Positions 43,201 through 52,758 of a stretch of DNA of 64,000 bases are shown here, in pieces. The position numbers and the translations under genes are program-made. The first letter of the stretch is position 1. Each line of letters starts with the position of its first letter. The notes below the pieces were generated by a model. It saw only the letters and a list, made by a program, of their open reading frames with translations, ran no database searches and was not told the origin of the DNA. The stretch covers positions 1 through 64,000 of the forward strand of contig DAOPPX010000009.1 of the NCBI GenBank assembly GCA_035358715.1, written 5' to 3'. The stretch comes from UBA8199 sp035358715 (lineage in GTDB: Bacteria; Verrucomicrobiota; Verrucomicrobiia; Limisphaerales; UBA8199).

Positions 43201-45087
43201 TCATTTCCGGCGAGCTTGTTGTTCATCGAACACGGCCAGCATCGGCAGGTAGTTGTCCACGAGGAACCCTTCGTAACCGTGGCAGCCACCCTTCCAGTCA
43301 CGCCAGTCCTTGGACATCCCGTTCGCACCGAAGCCCTGGAAATCGCCTCGGGCATACCCATCGAGGAGCGGATAATAGAGCCGGCGTGCTTCGGTGGTCC
43401 TGCCGGTTAGGTAGAGGGCCTTGATGGTGAAATAGGCAAAGCAGCCAGTGGCCCCGCCGTTTTCGTAGAATTGAAAGCCGTCTGAGCCGTCTTCCAACCG
43501 CGGCACGCCATGCACTTCGGGGGGCGTTTCGTGGTACACGTAGTCGCCCTTGCGCACGGGAACCAGGTTGCCGGGCAGGCCCAAATCAAACCGCGTATAG
43601 CCGACCTCCGCCAGTTTTGCCAATAGCTGATCGAGGATTCGCTCGCCGGCCCTGGCGTCAACCACGCCATAGGTGATGGCTACGCCGCTGACGAAGGTGA
43701 ACCAGTAGTCATGGAGCTGCCCATCCACGCTTCGCCAGCCCGCGAGGACGCCGGTGGCCGGGTTCAAGAACGCGGGAAGATAGGCGCGGCGCAGGGCCTC
43801 GGCGCGGGCGGCAAAGAAGTCGGCGTCGCCAGGGTGGCCGAGGTGGCGGGCCACCCGGGCAAATTGCGTCGCGGCACGAAATGCCAGGGCGTTGGCGTAG
43901 GCATCTTCATGGCCGAAATTGATCGTGTCCCACCAGTTCGCCGGGCGGCGGTCCGCCGTCGGGCGGTCGCCATAGTTTCCGCTCGTCGGGTATTCGATCA
44001 GCCCGTTGTTGTCGCGGTCAGAGGCGAACATCTTTCGTCCCCATCCGGCGAGCTGGTCGTAATGAGCGCGCGCCCATTTCCAATCCTTCGCGTCCAGCGT
44101 GTAATAGCACGCGGCCAGTAGCAACGAGGGATAGGAGTCCGAGGAGTCATAAGGCGAGCCCCAACCGACGATGTCGGCGCGTCCGGGATTATCCTTGCCA
44201 TAGCCGACCTGGCCGTAGCCCTTCATGCCGGCCAGGTAGCGGTCCAACGTCATGCGGATCAAGTCCAGCGCGCTGAGTCCGTCCGCCAACGGGGGGGCGT
44301 GGCGGGCGATTTCAGCGTACTTGAAGAGCGTGAACGCGCAGGCGTCGCTCGATGAGTTGTTGGCGAGCATTTGCAGGCGCGGGTTCACCTGAAGGATGTT
44401 CAAGTAGCCGCGCCGGAGCCCATCGAACCGGGCGTCGCCCTCGATTCCTGCAAGCTTCGGGTAAATGGCGGCGGTCTCCAGCCGGTAGGAAACGCGAGGC
44501 CGCGCGGCGTCGGCCGGAGGGAAGCACACCTTGACGAAGCTGGGCCGCACGTAGCGGCGCGCATCGCACTCGACCTTCGCGCCCTTGCCATTGGAACGAA
44601 TGCGCACCGAGCCGCGATCCGGCAGATGCAGCACGCAGGGCAGCGCTACCCGGTTCGTGCCGGGTTCCATCAGCCCGAGCACGGTGGCGTGGTTGGCCTT
44701 CTGGCTGAACTTGAGGACGAAGGGCACGTTGGCGGCGCCGGGCAAGTAGCGGGACCGAAGTTCGAGTGTTCTCTCGCCGCAAACTACCTCCCAGGCTGCC
44801 ACAGTCTTCCCGCCCGATGGCTGCGCAAGGTAGGCAAACCTGCCGGGGCCGCGCGCCTCGAACAACAGCCCGCCCCCCGGCGCGGAGGTTGGCAACACCG
44901 GATTATCACCCAGCTTGCCCTGGCCCAGCGCGTCCACGGTGAACACCGCGAAAGCAGGATTGGTGCGGGAAAGCCCGATGGCCAGATGGCGCGACTGGAA
45001 GTCAGGTACGGCAGCGCCGGCCATTCCAGCCAGGCAAAGGCATAGGAGCCCAAGCAATTGGCTCAACCTCACTTTGTGAACGGTCAT
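43201..45087 (-). CDS. secreted six-hairpin glycosidase-type protein
   Basis: A 628-residue exported protein with a signal peptide (LLGLLCLCLAGMAGAAVP). The N-terminal ~210 residues form a beta-sandwich-like region, and the C-terminal ~400 are helical repeats typical of the (alpha/alpha)6 glycosidase superfamily: SDSYPSLLLAACYYTLDAKD, WARAHYDQLAGWGRKMFASD, and HEDAYANALAFRAATQFARV. The acid-rich DRDNNGLIEYPTSGNYGD resembles the substrate site of GH63/GH78/GH116-like enzymes. I do not assign a GH number. It is divergent from the zinc-peptidase fusion gene, with a shared ~160-base upstream region. Confidence 0.7.
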   Translation of the reverse strand: MTVHKVRLSQLLGLLCLCLAGMAGAAVPDFQSRHLAIGLSRTNPAFAVFTVDALGQGKLGDNPVLPTSAPGGGLLFEARGPGRFAYLAQPSGGKTVAAWEVVCGERTLELRSRYLPGAANVPFVLKFSQKANHATVLGLMEPGTNRVALPCVLHLPDRGSVRIRSNGKGAKVECDARRYVRPSFVKVCFPPADAARPRVSYRLETAAIYPKLAGIEGDARFDGLRRGYLNILQVNPRLQMLANNSSSDACAFTLFKYAEIARHAPPLADGLSALDLIRMTLDRYLAGMKGYGQVGYGKDNPGRADIVGWGSPYDSSDSYPSLLLAACYYTLDAKDWKWARAHYDQLAGWGRKMFASDRDNNGLIEYPTSGNYGDRPTADRRPANWWDTINFGHEDAYANALAFRAATQFARVARHLGHPGDADFFAARAEALRRAYLPAFLNPATGVLAGWRSVDGQLHDYWFTFVSGVAITYGVVDARAGERILDQLLAKLAEVGYTRFDLGLPGNLVPVRKGDYVYHETPPEVHGVPRLEDGSDGFQFYENGGATGCFAYFTIKALYLTGRTTEARRLYYPLLDGYARGDFQGFGANGMSKDWRDWKGGCHGYEGFLVDNYLPMLAVFDEQQARRK

Positions 45088-45246
45088 AACGGGCCGATGC
45101 TAAAGCCCGGCGAGAAGTAAATCAATGCAATGTGGAGGGGCTCTTCCCGGCGCTGCCGGAGGGTGCCGAATGTGGCCGCTATTATCGGCGCGAGAAGTTT
45201 AGCCCTGACAGGTTGGTGGCGGCTGTGTTTCATTCCGCTTTGTTCG

Positions 45247-46731
45247 ATGAAGCGAATTATGCGTGTTTCATGGTTGACGATTCTGTGCCTGCTGATTGGT
45301 GCGTCGGCGAATGTGGCGGCGGCGACGAGAGACGCTCCCGCCGGCATTCTGGCCAGCAATACTCCCTTTGCCACGGAGTATTACATCCTCGATTCAGGCC
45401 AGCCCGGCCCGACGGTGTTCATTGGCGGGGGCGCGCACGGCAACGAGCCTGCGGGAGCGGCTGCGGCTGAGGCCATTCTGCATTGGCGGATTATTCGGGG
45501 CAGGATGGTCGTTGTTCCACGGGCCAATGTTCCGGCGCTCAAGACGGGGAAGCGCTACACGCCGGGAGTTTCCAAAGGCGAGGCGAATCTCAACCGCAAT
45601 TATCCGGCCAACCATTCCGGCGTGGCGCGAGGAACTCCTGCCCGTGAAATCTGGGCGCTTCTCCTTCAGCAACAACCGGACTGGGTGTTGGACCTGCATG
45701 AAGGCCATGATTTTCATCAGGTGAACTCCAATAGTGTCGGCAGCACGATCATTGCCACGACGAACGCCCGTGCCGCGACCGCCGCCCGGCTCATGCTTCG
45801 GGCGGTCAATCACACCATCCCGGAGGTCAAACTCAAGTTTGTGCATCGCAGAATGGGAGCCAGCGGCATGCTGGCCCGCGCCGCGGCGGATCGTTTGGAC
45901 ATCCCGGCGATGATCCTGGAAACCACCTCCAAGCGTCCTTTGGCAGAGCGCGTGCGGCAGCACGAGATCATGGTGTCCTGTCTGTTGCGGCATCTGGGGA
46001 TGCTGGCGGTGGAAGCCGCCGATCACGACAGCGCTGCCGCTCGCCCGCCGGTTCGCGTCGCGTTGTATCACGGCCCTGGCACCGGCGGCGCTGGGCCGCC
46101 GAACCTGCTCAAGCGCCTGCACTGCCCGCCGCAGTTCACCATTGCCAATCTTACGCCGGCGCAAATCCGCGGCGGGGCGCTGACGAATCACGACGTGGTG
46201 ATTTTTGCCGGCGGCAGCGCCAGCAAGCAGGCCGAGGCCATCGGCGAGGATGGGCGCCAAACGGTGCGGCGGTTCGTGGAGCAGGGCGGGGGCTACATCG
46301 GGATTTGTGCCGGAGCCTACCTTGCGACCAGCGGCCCGGCTGCGACGCGGCTGAACCTGGTGGACGCTGTCACCGTTTCGTCCCTATGGAAGCGCGGGCG
46401 TGGCAACGTGGAACTGGAGTTGACGGATGCGGGCCTCAGAATCCTCGGTGATCCGGCGGGGAGGTTTGCCGTGCGTTACGTTAATGGGCCGATTGTAAAA
46501 CCCGCCGGGCGGGAGGATTTGCCGGATTATGAGCCGCTGGCTTGGTTTCGCACGGAGTTGGCCCAGAATAACACGCCGGTTGGGGGGATGGTCAACTCCC
46601 CCGCCATCTTCGCTGGGCCTTTTGGGCGCGGCCGCGCGGTTTGCGTCAGCCCGCACCCCGAACAAACCGACGGCCTGGATCACCTGTTGCCCCGTTTGGT
46701 TTTGTGGGTCACACCAAGGGGGGAGCAATGA
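45247..46731 (+). CDS. M14/aspartoacylase-like zinc hydrolase fused to an amidotransferase-like domain
   Basis: A 494-residue exported protein made of two enzymes. Residues ~25-255 are a succinylglutamate-desuccinylase/aspartoacylase-type M14 domain: GGAHGNEPAG gives the HxxE pair H64 and E67, VLDLHEGHD supplies H151 as third zinc ligand, and ILETTSK a possible catalytic glutamate. Residues ~260-490 resemble the biotin-protein-ligase N-terminal (BPL_N) class I amidotransferase fold, with nucleophile C354 in YIGICAGAYLAT. A signal peptide (VSWLTILCLLIGASANVAAA) puts both outside the cytoplasm. ATG 45247 is chosen by the signal peptide. The combined substrate is unknown; peptidoglycan or peptide amides are possible. 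Confidence 0.78.
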   Translation: MKRIMRVSWLTILCLLIGASANVAAATRDAPAGILASNTPFATEYYILDSGQPGPTVFIGGGAHGNEPAGAAAAEAILHWRIIRGRMVVVPRANVPALKTGKRYTPGVSKGEANLNRNYPANHSGVARGTPAREIWALLLQQQPDWVLDLHEGHDFHQVNSNSVGSTIIATTNARAATAARLMLRAVNHTIPEVKLKFVHRRMGASGMLARAAADRLDIPAMILETTSKRPLAERVRQHEIMVSCLLRHLGMLAVEAADHDSAAARPPVRVALYHGPGTGGAGPPNLLKRLHCPPQFTIANLTPAQIRGGALTNHDVVIFAGGSASKQAEAIGEDGRQTVRRFVEQGGGYIGICAGAYLATSGPAATRLNLVDAVTVSSLWKRGRGNVELELTDAGLRILGDPAGRFAVRYVNGPIVKPAGREDLPDYEPLAWFRTELAQNNTPVGGMVNSPAIFAGPFGRGRAVCVSPHPEQTDGLDHLLPRLVLWVTPRGEQ

Positions 46732-46840
46732 TCGAACCGGGCGGGAGTTGATAGCCTTACCCAAAGGGCGAAACGCACGGCGCGGGCTTCCCGTTGAATC
46801 AACGTTGCCACAGCGTCCGATTTCTGGCTCCCTCGTGAGC

Positions 46841-48271
46841 GTGAAATACTTAGACTTGCTTGTCAGCCTGGGGCTTGTGGTGTCGCTTTCCGCCTTGGCC
46901 CAACCGGGCCGGGAGAAGCCAGCCAGGCGGGAGCCCGCGCCGTTGACCGGCCAGAGGACCGATGGGTATCGAGGCATCTGGTTCACGTTGGGCCAGCGCC
47001 TGCCTTACGGCGACAAGTATTCCGGCGGATTGGGCACCTACACGGCCAATCATGTGCCGATGGCGATCTACGCGCCGAAAGTGGAGAAAACGTTCTTTAC
47101 CTACGGCGGCACGCTTCCAGGCCAACGACACCTGCTGATCATGGCCTCCTATTACGATCACCGGCGAAACGAAGTGCCCCGGCCCGTCATCGTCCATGAC
47201 AAGGTGACGGTCAACGACCCGCACGACAACGGCAGCATTTGCCTCGATGAGCGGGGGCACATCTGGATATTCGTCAGCGGGCGCGGCCGGGCTCGACCAG
47301 GGTTCAAGTATCGCAGCAAACAGGCCTATGATATCAGTGAGTTCGAACTGATCTCCACCGAGGAACTGACTTATCCGCAACCCTGGTCGCTCCCCGGCCA
47401 GGGCTTCCTGCACCTGTTCACGAAATACACTGCCGGACGCGAGTTATATTGGGAGACCAGCGCGGAGGGCGTCGCGTGGAGCGAAGACCACAAGCTGGCC
47501 GGCCTCGAAGGCCATTACCAAACCAGCCGCGCGTTCGGCAACAAGGTGGCTACCTTCTTCAACCGACATCCCGGCCATTCGGTGGACAAGCGCACTGATC
47601 TCTACTACCTGCAAACCACCGACTTCGGTAGAACCTGGACTACCGCCGACGGCACGCAGGTGAGTGTTCCGTTGAGAGAGAACGACAATCCCGCGCGGGT
47701 GGTTGATTATTCGGCACGAGGCCGAATGATGTACACGATGGACGTGAATTTCGACCGGCTGGGCAATCCCGTTCTTCTCTATATCGTTTGCGCTGATTTC
47801 AAACCCGGCCCCGAGGCCGGGCCGCGTGAATGGACAGTGGCTCACTGGACCGGGACCCGCTGGACGACCAACATCGTTTGCCGATCCGAGCACAACTACG
47901 ATGTTGGCGGCCTCTACATAAAGGGCAAGGAATGGATGGTCTATGGGCCCACGGAGCGCGGGCCGCAGCGTTGGGGAGCAGGCGGAGAGGTGGCCATCTG
48001 GACCAGCCGGGACGAGGGCAGGACCTGGAAACGGAAGCGGCAGGTGACGTCCGGCAGCGAGTTCAATCACACCTACGTCCGGCGTCCGGTTGAGGCCCGA
48101 GACCCTTTCTTCGCATTCTGGGCTGACGGCAATCCGGACCAACTCAGCATCTCACGGTTGTATTTCGGCGATTCCAAGGGCCGCTGCTGGCAGTTGCCCT
48201 ACGACATGCCGGGCGAAACCGCCAGGCCGAGGGCTATGAAGTTTCCAGCGCGGCCTGTGGCTCGGCAGTAG
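46841..48271 (+). CDS. BNR-4 repeat-containing secreted protein
   Basis: A 476-residue protein of the BNR_4 group, a beta-propeller family containing sialidase-like Asp-box repeats and some polysaccharide lyases. Propeller features include DPHDNGSICLDERGHIWIF, TDFGRTWTTADG and TSRDEGRTWKRKRQ (Asp-box-like S/T-x-D-x-G-x-T-W). The N-terminus is a hydrophobic signal (LLVSLGLVVSLSALA). No ATG fits, so translation probably begins at GTG 46841 or GTG 46835; the open frame further upstream overlaps the previous gene. It lies ~110 bases after the zinc-hydrolase gene. The activity is unassigned. Confidence 0.75.
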   Translation: MKYLDLLVSLGLVVSLSALAQPGREKPARREPAPLTGQRTDGYRGIWFTLGQRLPYGDKYSGGLGTYTANHVPMAIYAPKVEKTFFTYGGTLPGQRHLLIMASYYDHRRNEVPRPVIVHDKVTVNDPHDNGSICLDERGHIWIFVSGRGRARPGFKYRSKQAYDISEFELISTEELTYPQPWSLPGQGFLHLFTKYTAGRELYWETSAEGVAWSEDHKLAGLEGHYQTSRAFGNKVATFFNRHPGHSVDKRTDLYYLQTTDFGRTWTTADGTQVSVPLRENDNPARVVDYSARGRMMYTMDVNFDRLGNPVLLYIVCADFKPGPEAGPREWTVAHWTGTRWTTNIVCRSEHNYDVGGLYIKGKEWMVYGPTERGPQRWGAGGEVAIWTSRDEGRTWKRKRQVTSGSEFNHTYVRRPVEARDPFFAFWADGNPDQLSISRLYFGDSKGRCWQLPYDMPGETARPRAMKFPARPVARQ

Positions 48272-48449
48272 AACATTGCTCCGGTGCAATAAATGGCGGA
48301 TAATGCGCTCTGCACACGCGCCGTGCCTTCGAGCTGGAAAATGTGATGGCATGCAACTCCTCTCTTGAACACTGGACCACAAGGGCGCACAATGACGATC
48401 AGTTAAATGCAGGCGTACATGAACCTGATCGCTTACTAAACAGCAAGGT

Positions 48450-49835
48450 ATGATTATGAAAGACGACATCTCCCGACGTGAGTTTATCAAGCGTGGCTCT
48501 GTTGCGGGCGGCACCGCTGTTTTGGCCGCCGGCACAGCAGGGTCGCTGCTCGCCCAGGCAGCGGGCGCGGACGCTTCAACCCCGGCCGCTCTCGGTGGTG
48601 CCAAAGCACACGCCAAGAAATGGCCGGCGTGGCCGGCGTGGGACCCCGCCGACGATGGGAAGGTAACCCAGGTGCTGCACGGCAGCACGTGGCACCGGGG
48701 CAGGCTGGTGAAGGAATTCGAGGAGAAATGGGCGGCTCTGATGGGCTCCAAGCATTGCCTGGCCGTAGTGAACGGCACCAACGCCCTCAGCGCGTCGTTC
48801 ATGGTGATGGACCTGAACCCCGGCGACGAAGTGATCTGCGCACCATACACATTCAGCGCCAGTATGCTGGGCGTGCTTTACAAGAGCGCGATGCCGGTCT
48901 GGGCCGATATTGATCCTCTCACCTACCAGATGGATCCCGCGAAGGTGGAAGCCAAGATCACGCCGCGCACCAAGGCGATCCTGCCGGTGCACATCTGCGG
49001 TTACGCGAGCGACATGCCGCGGCTCATGGAGATCGCGCGCAAGCACAACCTGAAAGTCGTCGAGGATGTCTGCCAGGCGCACATGGGCAACATCAATGGC
49101 AGGAACCTCGGCACCTTTGGCACAACCGGTTGCTTCAGTTTCCAGACCTCGAAAGTGATGCCCATCGGCGAGGGCGGCGCGATCATCACCGATGACTCCG
49201 AGCTATACGACAAGCTCTACTCCTATCACAACTACGGCTACAAGACCAATATCACCCCGGGCTCCTACGACAACATCGCCGCGTTCAGGCTGGGCAACAA
49301 AATCCGCATGGCCGAATACCAGGCGGCGATCGGCCTTTGCCAACTGCCAAAGCTCGAGGAACAGACCCGCATCCGCACCGAGAACGCGGCTTACCTCACG
49401 CCTAAACTGGCCGCCATTCCCGGGATCACACCGGTCAAGACCTACCCGGGCGTGACCCGCCTGTCGTATTACATGTATCCTTTCATCTACGACGCCGCCA
49501 AGTTCGACGGCTTGTCACGGGCGGATTTCGTGAGATCGCTTTCGGCGGAAGGCATTCCTGCCAGCCCCGGCTATCCGAAATACCCGATCTACACGCAGGA
49601 GTTCATTCACGAGATGTTCAAGACGGAGATCTACAGGAAGTTCTACACCAGCGAGCAATTGGACTGGGAAGCTTACAAGCAACGCAACCATTGCCCGGGC
49701 CTTATGAAGACCTTCGACACCTCCGTGTGGCTTAGCACCACAGGCATGCTTCTTGGAAGCAAAGCTGACATGGACGACGTGGTCCGCGCCATCGAGAAGA
49801 TCCAGAAACACGCTTCGAAACTAAAGAAGGCATAA
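48450..49835 (+). CDS. Tat-exported DegT/DnrJ/EryC1-family aminotransferase-like protein
   Basis: A 461-residue DegT-type PLP protein. The fold is clear: VNGTNALSASFMVMDLNPGD, APYTFSASMLGVLY, VEDVCQAHMGNI, and CFSFQTSKVMPIGEGG with Schiff-base lysine K235. Normally these enzymes make nucleotide-linked amino sugars in the cytoplasm. Here the N-terminus is a twin-arginine signal: SRREFIKRG then GGTAVLAAGTAGSLLAQA, implying export as a folded holoenzyme. An ATG at 48456 is an alternative start. Tat-signal DegT proteins occur in other PVC bacteria; the periplasmic role is unknown. A 178-base gap separates it from the BNR gene. Confidence 0.85.
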   Translation: MIMKDDISRREFIKRGSVAGGTAVLAAGTAGSLLAQAAGADASTPAALGGAKAHAKKWPAWPAWDPADDGKVTQVLHGSTWHRGRLVKEFEEKWAALMGSKHCLAVVNGTNALSASFMVMDLNPGDEVICAPYTFSASMLGVLYKSAMPVWADIDPLTYQMDPAKVEAKITPRTKAILPVHICGYASDMPRLMEIARKHNLKVVEDVCQAHMGNINGRNLGTFGTTGCFSFQTSKVMPIGEGGAIITDDSELYDKLYSYHNYGYKTNITPGSYDNIAAFRLGNKIRMAEYQAAIGLCQLPKLEEQTRIRTENAAYLTPKLAAIPGITPVKTYPGVTRLSYYMYPFIYDAAKFDGLSRADFVRSLSAEGIPASPGYPKYPIYTQEFIHEMFKTEIYRKFYTSEQLDWEAYKQRNHCPGLMKTFDTSVWLSTTGMLLGSKADMDDVVRAIEKIQKHASKLKKA

Positions 49836-49948
49836 GCGGCGTTGTTGGCCGTCAAAGCGAGCAAGAGCGCAGGTGCTGGAATGGCGTTTGTCCCCGCTTC
49901 CATAGGGGGCAGTGGCGGCCTCGCCTGCGGCCGCGCCTCGGACAAACT

Positions 49949-51253
49949 TCATTCCCGCAGTAAACCTACCGCCGCATCCACCAACAACTGCCCGCACTCA
50001 TCGGCGCCCAAGCTTCGAACGCCCATCTCGTAACCGCCGCGGGCCCTTTCGCCCGGCATGCCAACATATTGCACGCCGTAGCCGTTCGAGTAGCCGAGAA
50101 CGATCGTGTGCGGACGTGGAGACTGGTCCAGGATCGCTGTCGAAAGCGCGCTTAGCGGCTCGCCAGGCAGTGAAACGATCGCAAGCTCACCGCATCTCAA
50201 AGCCTGGACTTCGCAGGACAGGTGCTCGCACCCCACCTCGGCGCGGATGCTCTCCTTAACAGGCGCTTTGACAATCGTGCTCGCCACATGAAAGCTGTTC
50301 GTTACGGGCAGAGGGTGGGTCACATGCGCCGCCTTCAGCGCGCGCTCGATAATCGTTTTCGACATCGCATCACGAGCATCCAGGCCCCGCCGGATGGGAT
50401 TAATATCACCCGCGCACCCCTGAAGGAAGATGGACTCGCCGCCAAGTTCCCTGGAGAGCGCGGACGAAACCGGCCCGTGCCAGTCGCCGCACACACCGTC
50501 GTATTTCGGGTAGGCCACCACGGCATGACATGCGGTGTGATAAAGAGACGCCACCGTGCCGCCCTGCTCATCCCGCAGGAGCAGAAGCGTCAGCGTGGGA
50601 TCCACCTTTCCATACCGCAGCCCTGAAGCCATCACATACGGGTCCGCGGAACTCGTGAGGGATTGCACAGTCCCGTCCGGCTTGATGGGGCGGCGATTAA
50701 AGATCACATCGCCGATGTACGCTCGGCTGATCGAGAGCGCTGCAGGCCTTAGCCTCTTCGCTGCCTCCGCAACTGCACGGGCTGTGGCCTCGATGAGCTT
50801 GTCCGCCCACGCCGGGTACGCCGGGTCGGTCAAAAACGAATTCAGCACCTTCTGTTCTGCTGGGGTCAAAGGCGTGCCCAAGATCGGCGACCATGGCGCG
50901 GAATGGTTATGAGTTGCCGTGATCATCACGTCGCTCTTCGCAATCCCAGTCACCTTGTGGATGGCTTCGCGCGCTTTAGCGACGGCGCCTTCCATCGGAT
51001 AGAGGAGTTCCCAGCTTACGATTGCACAACGTCTGCCCGAGTGCTCAAGGACCACCGCCCGGGTGTAGATGGGCTCTAGGATTTCTCCGTAGGGTTTATG
51101 CGTAATCCAGTTGCTGAGGTTGGTGCCGGGGGTAATATCCGCTCGCGCGGCGCCCGCGCTCAAGCCCGGCGCCCCATAGGCCGGTTGTTCACAAACGAAC
51201 CAGGTCAGGATACCTATAAGCAGAATGCAGCCAATCACGTTGCGATCTCTCAT
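49949..51253 (-). CDS. neutral/alkaline ceramidase-like secreted hydrolase (copy 3)
   Basis: A 434-residue protein with an N-terminal export segment (VIGCILLIGILTWFVCEQPAYG) and the same ceramidase-type pattern as the proteins at 17371 and 33804: SAGAARADITPGTNLSNW, MITATHNHSAPW with candidate zinc histidines, YHTACHAVVAYPKYDGVCGD, FLQGCAGDINPIR, and a C-terminal VLGYSNGYGVQYVG. It is the shortest of the three and lacks the ceramidase C-terminal domain. It is convergent with the DegT gene, with a 113-base gap. The substrate is unknown. Confidence 0.8.
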   Translation of the reverse strand: MRDRNVIGCILLIGILTWFVCEQPAYGAPGLSAGAARADITPGTNLSNWITHKPYGEILEPIYTRAVVLEHSGRRCAIVSWELLYPMEGAVAKAREAIHKVTGIAKSDVMITATHNHSAPWSPILGTPLTPAEQKVLNSFLTDPAYPAWADKLIEATARAVAEAAKRLRPAALSISRAYIGDVIFNRRPIKPDGTVQSLTSSADPYVMASGLRYGKVDPTLTLLLLRDEQGGTVASLYHTACHAVVAYPKYDGVCGDWHGPVSSALSRELGGESIFLQGCAGDINPIRRGLDARDAMSKTIIERALKAAHVTHPLPVTNSFHVASTIVKAPVKESIRAEVGCEHLSCEVQALRCGELAIVSLPGEPLSALSTAILDQSPRPHTIVLGYSNGYGVQYVGMPGERARGGYEMGVRSLGADECGQLLVDAAVGLLRE

Positions 51254-51482
51254 ACTCGGTCATATTACAAGCAACTTACCCTCTCGCTCGCAACCAAACT
51301 GATCGGAAATCGCGCTTGGCGCGCCCGCATCTGCTCGGCGCTTGGCGGGTGGGCGCGGCAACAACACACGGGTTCGATTTCCTTAAAGTGGGCAGGACGG
51401 AGGAGGGGGGGCTACTGCTTTTCCCGAGGTTGCAGTTTGCCGCACTCTTACTGCACACCTTCAAAAGACCCAATGAAATCAA

Positions 51483-51556
51483 TGGAGCGGGTGAAGGGAA
51501 TCGAACCCTCATCTCAGGCTTGGGAAGCCCGCATTCTACCACTGAACCACACCCGC
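51483..51556 (-). tRNA. tRNA-Gly (anticodon CCC)
   Basis: A 74-base cloverleaf on the minus strand. Acceptor GCGGGTG pairs with CACCCGC, and the D-arm is GGTTCAGTGGTAGAAT. The anticodon stem CGGGC/GCCTG encloses loop TTCCCAA (anticodon CCC at 51524-51522). The T-arm is GGGTTCGATTCCC, and CCA is encoded at 51485-51483. It stands alone, between the third ceramidase-like gene and fmt. Confidence 0.96.
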
Positions 51557-51760
51557 TTCATTCACTGGGATCACTTTTAGCACAGCCAGCTTGGGCCTGC
51601 AAGAATTGATTGCATCTGAATTCTGACACTGACCCAAATCCCTCTACCGCGGCTTTCTGCCTGGAGCCCAGGCGTTGGTTGAAACGGTGAGAATTGGGAA
51701 TAGCCTGCCAACAGAGCCGATTCCGCTCGAAATCCGCGCGAGGCGCGCTAGCCTTGGTGT

Positions 51761-52708
51761 ATGGCCGCATTGCGAATCGTCTTCATGGGCACGGCGAAGT
51801 TGTCGTGCGACAGCCTGGGGGGGCTGATGGAATCGCCAGACTTTCAGGTAGCGGCAGTCGTCACTCAACCGGATCGTCCCAAGGGGCGGGACCTCAAGCT
51901 GCAACCGTCGCCGGTGAAGGAGTTGGGCTTGCAGGCCGGGCTGCCGGTGCTGCAACCCGAGCGGGCCCGCAGCGAAGCGTTTCTGGAGGAGTTGCGCAGG
52001 CTGCGGCCGGAGTTGATCGTCGTGGTGGCCTATGGCCAGATACTTCCACCGGGCATTCTGAACCTGCCGCGGTTCGGCTGCCTCAATGTTCACACTTCGC
52101 TGCTTCCCGGGTATCGCGGCGCCGCGCCGATCCAATGGGCGATGCTCAATGGCGATGTGGAAACGGGAGTCACGATTATGAAGATGGACGCCGGCCTGGA
52201 TACCGGTGGCATTCTAACGCAGGCCAAGACGCAGATCCTGCAGGAGGACACTGCGGAAACCCTGCACGATCGGCTCGCCCGGATAGGCGCAGAGTTGCTG
52301 GCAAGGACCATACCGGACTACGTTGCGGGCAGAATTACCCCGCGGGACCAACCTGTGGAAGGTGTTAGCTACGCTCCCAAGATTAAGAAGCAGGACGGCT
52401 GTATAGACTGGCGCCAGCCGGCGCGGGCGATTTGGAACCGGGTGCGGGGTCTGGTGCCGTGGCCCGGGGCGTTCAGCTTTTTGCCCAGCCAATCCCAGCC
52501 GCTCATGCTTAAGATCTGGCAGGCAGAGATCGCGGATTGTTCGGGCCCGCCCGGCGAGTTGTTGCGAGCCGACAAGAGCGGCATTGTGGTGGGGTGCGGC
52601 GATATGGCTCTGCGGATCCTGATGTTGCAGCGCGAGGGGGGGCGACGCCTGGAAGCGCAGGCCTTCCTGGCGGGACACCCATTGCAGGCGGGCCAGAAGC
52701 TGGGCTGA
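51761..52708 (+). CDS. fmt: methionyl-tRNA formyltransferase
   Basis: Fmt formylates initiator Met-tRNA using 10-formyl-THF. The 315-residue product has normal length. The N-terminal transformylase domain begins LRIVFMGTAKLSCDSL and contains the catalytic set N109, H111 and D147 (LNVHTSLLPGYRGAAPIQWA and DAGLDTGG), matching E. coli N108/H110/D146. The C-terminal OB-like domain includes IWNRVRGLVPWPGAFS. In many genomes fmt is linked to def; def is not seen here. A hairpin downstream (52732-52751) may terminate it. Confidence 0.97.
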   Translation: MAALRIVFMGTAKLSCDSLGGLMESPDFQVAAVVTQPDRPKGRDLKLQPSPVKELGLQAGLPVLQPERARSEAFLEELRRLRPELIVVVAYGQILPPGILNLPRFGCLNVHTSLLPGYRGAAPIQWAMLNGDVETGVTIMKMDAGLDTGGILTQAKTQILQEDTAETLHDRLARIGAELLARTIPDYVAGRITPRDQPVEGVSYAPKIKKQDGCIDWRQPARAIWNRVRGLVPWPGAFSFLPSQSQPLMLKIWQAEIADCSGPPGELLRADKSGIVVGCGDMALRILMLQREGGRRLEAQAFLAGHPLQAGQKLG

Positions 52709-52731
52709 GGCTCTGCCGTCGTGCCAACTGC

Positions 52732-52758
52732 CAGCGCCAACACTGGCGCTGTCTCTTT
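52732..52758 (+). terminator. probable terminator after fmt
   Basis: An 8-base perfect stem CAGCGCCA (52732-52739) / TGGCGCTG (52744-52751) with a 4-base ACAC loop is followed by TCTCTTT. It lies 23 bases after the fmt stop. The T tract is interrupted, so it may be a weak terminator. Confidence 0.5.

Noticed and set aside
48272..48449. Small RNA or riboswitch before the DegT gene
   Set aside because: No convincing stem set or known riboswitch core could be read in the 178 bases.
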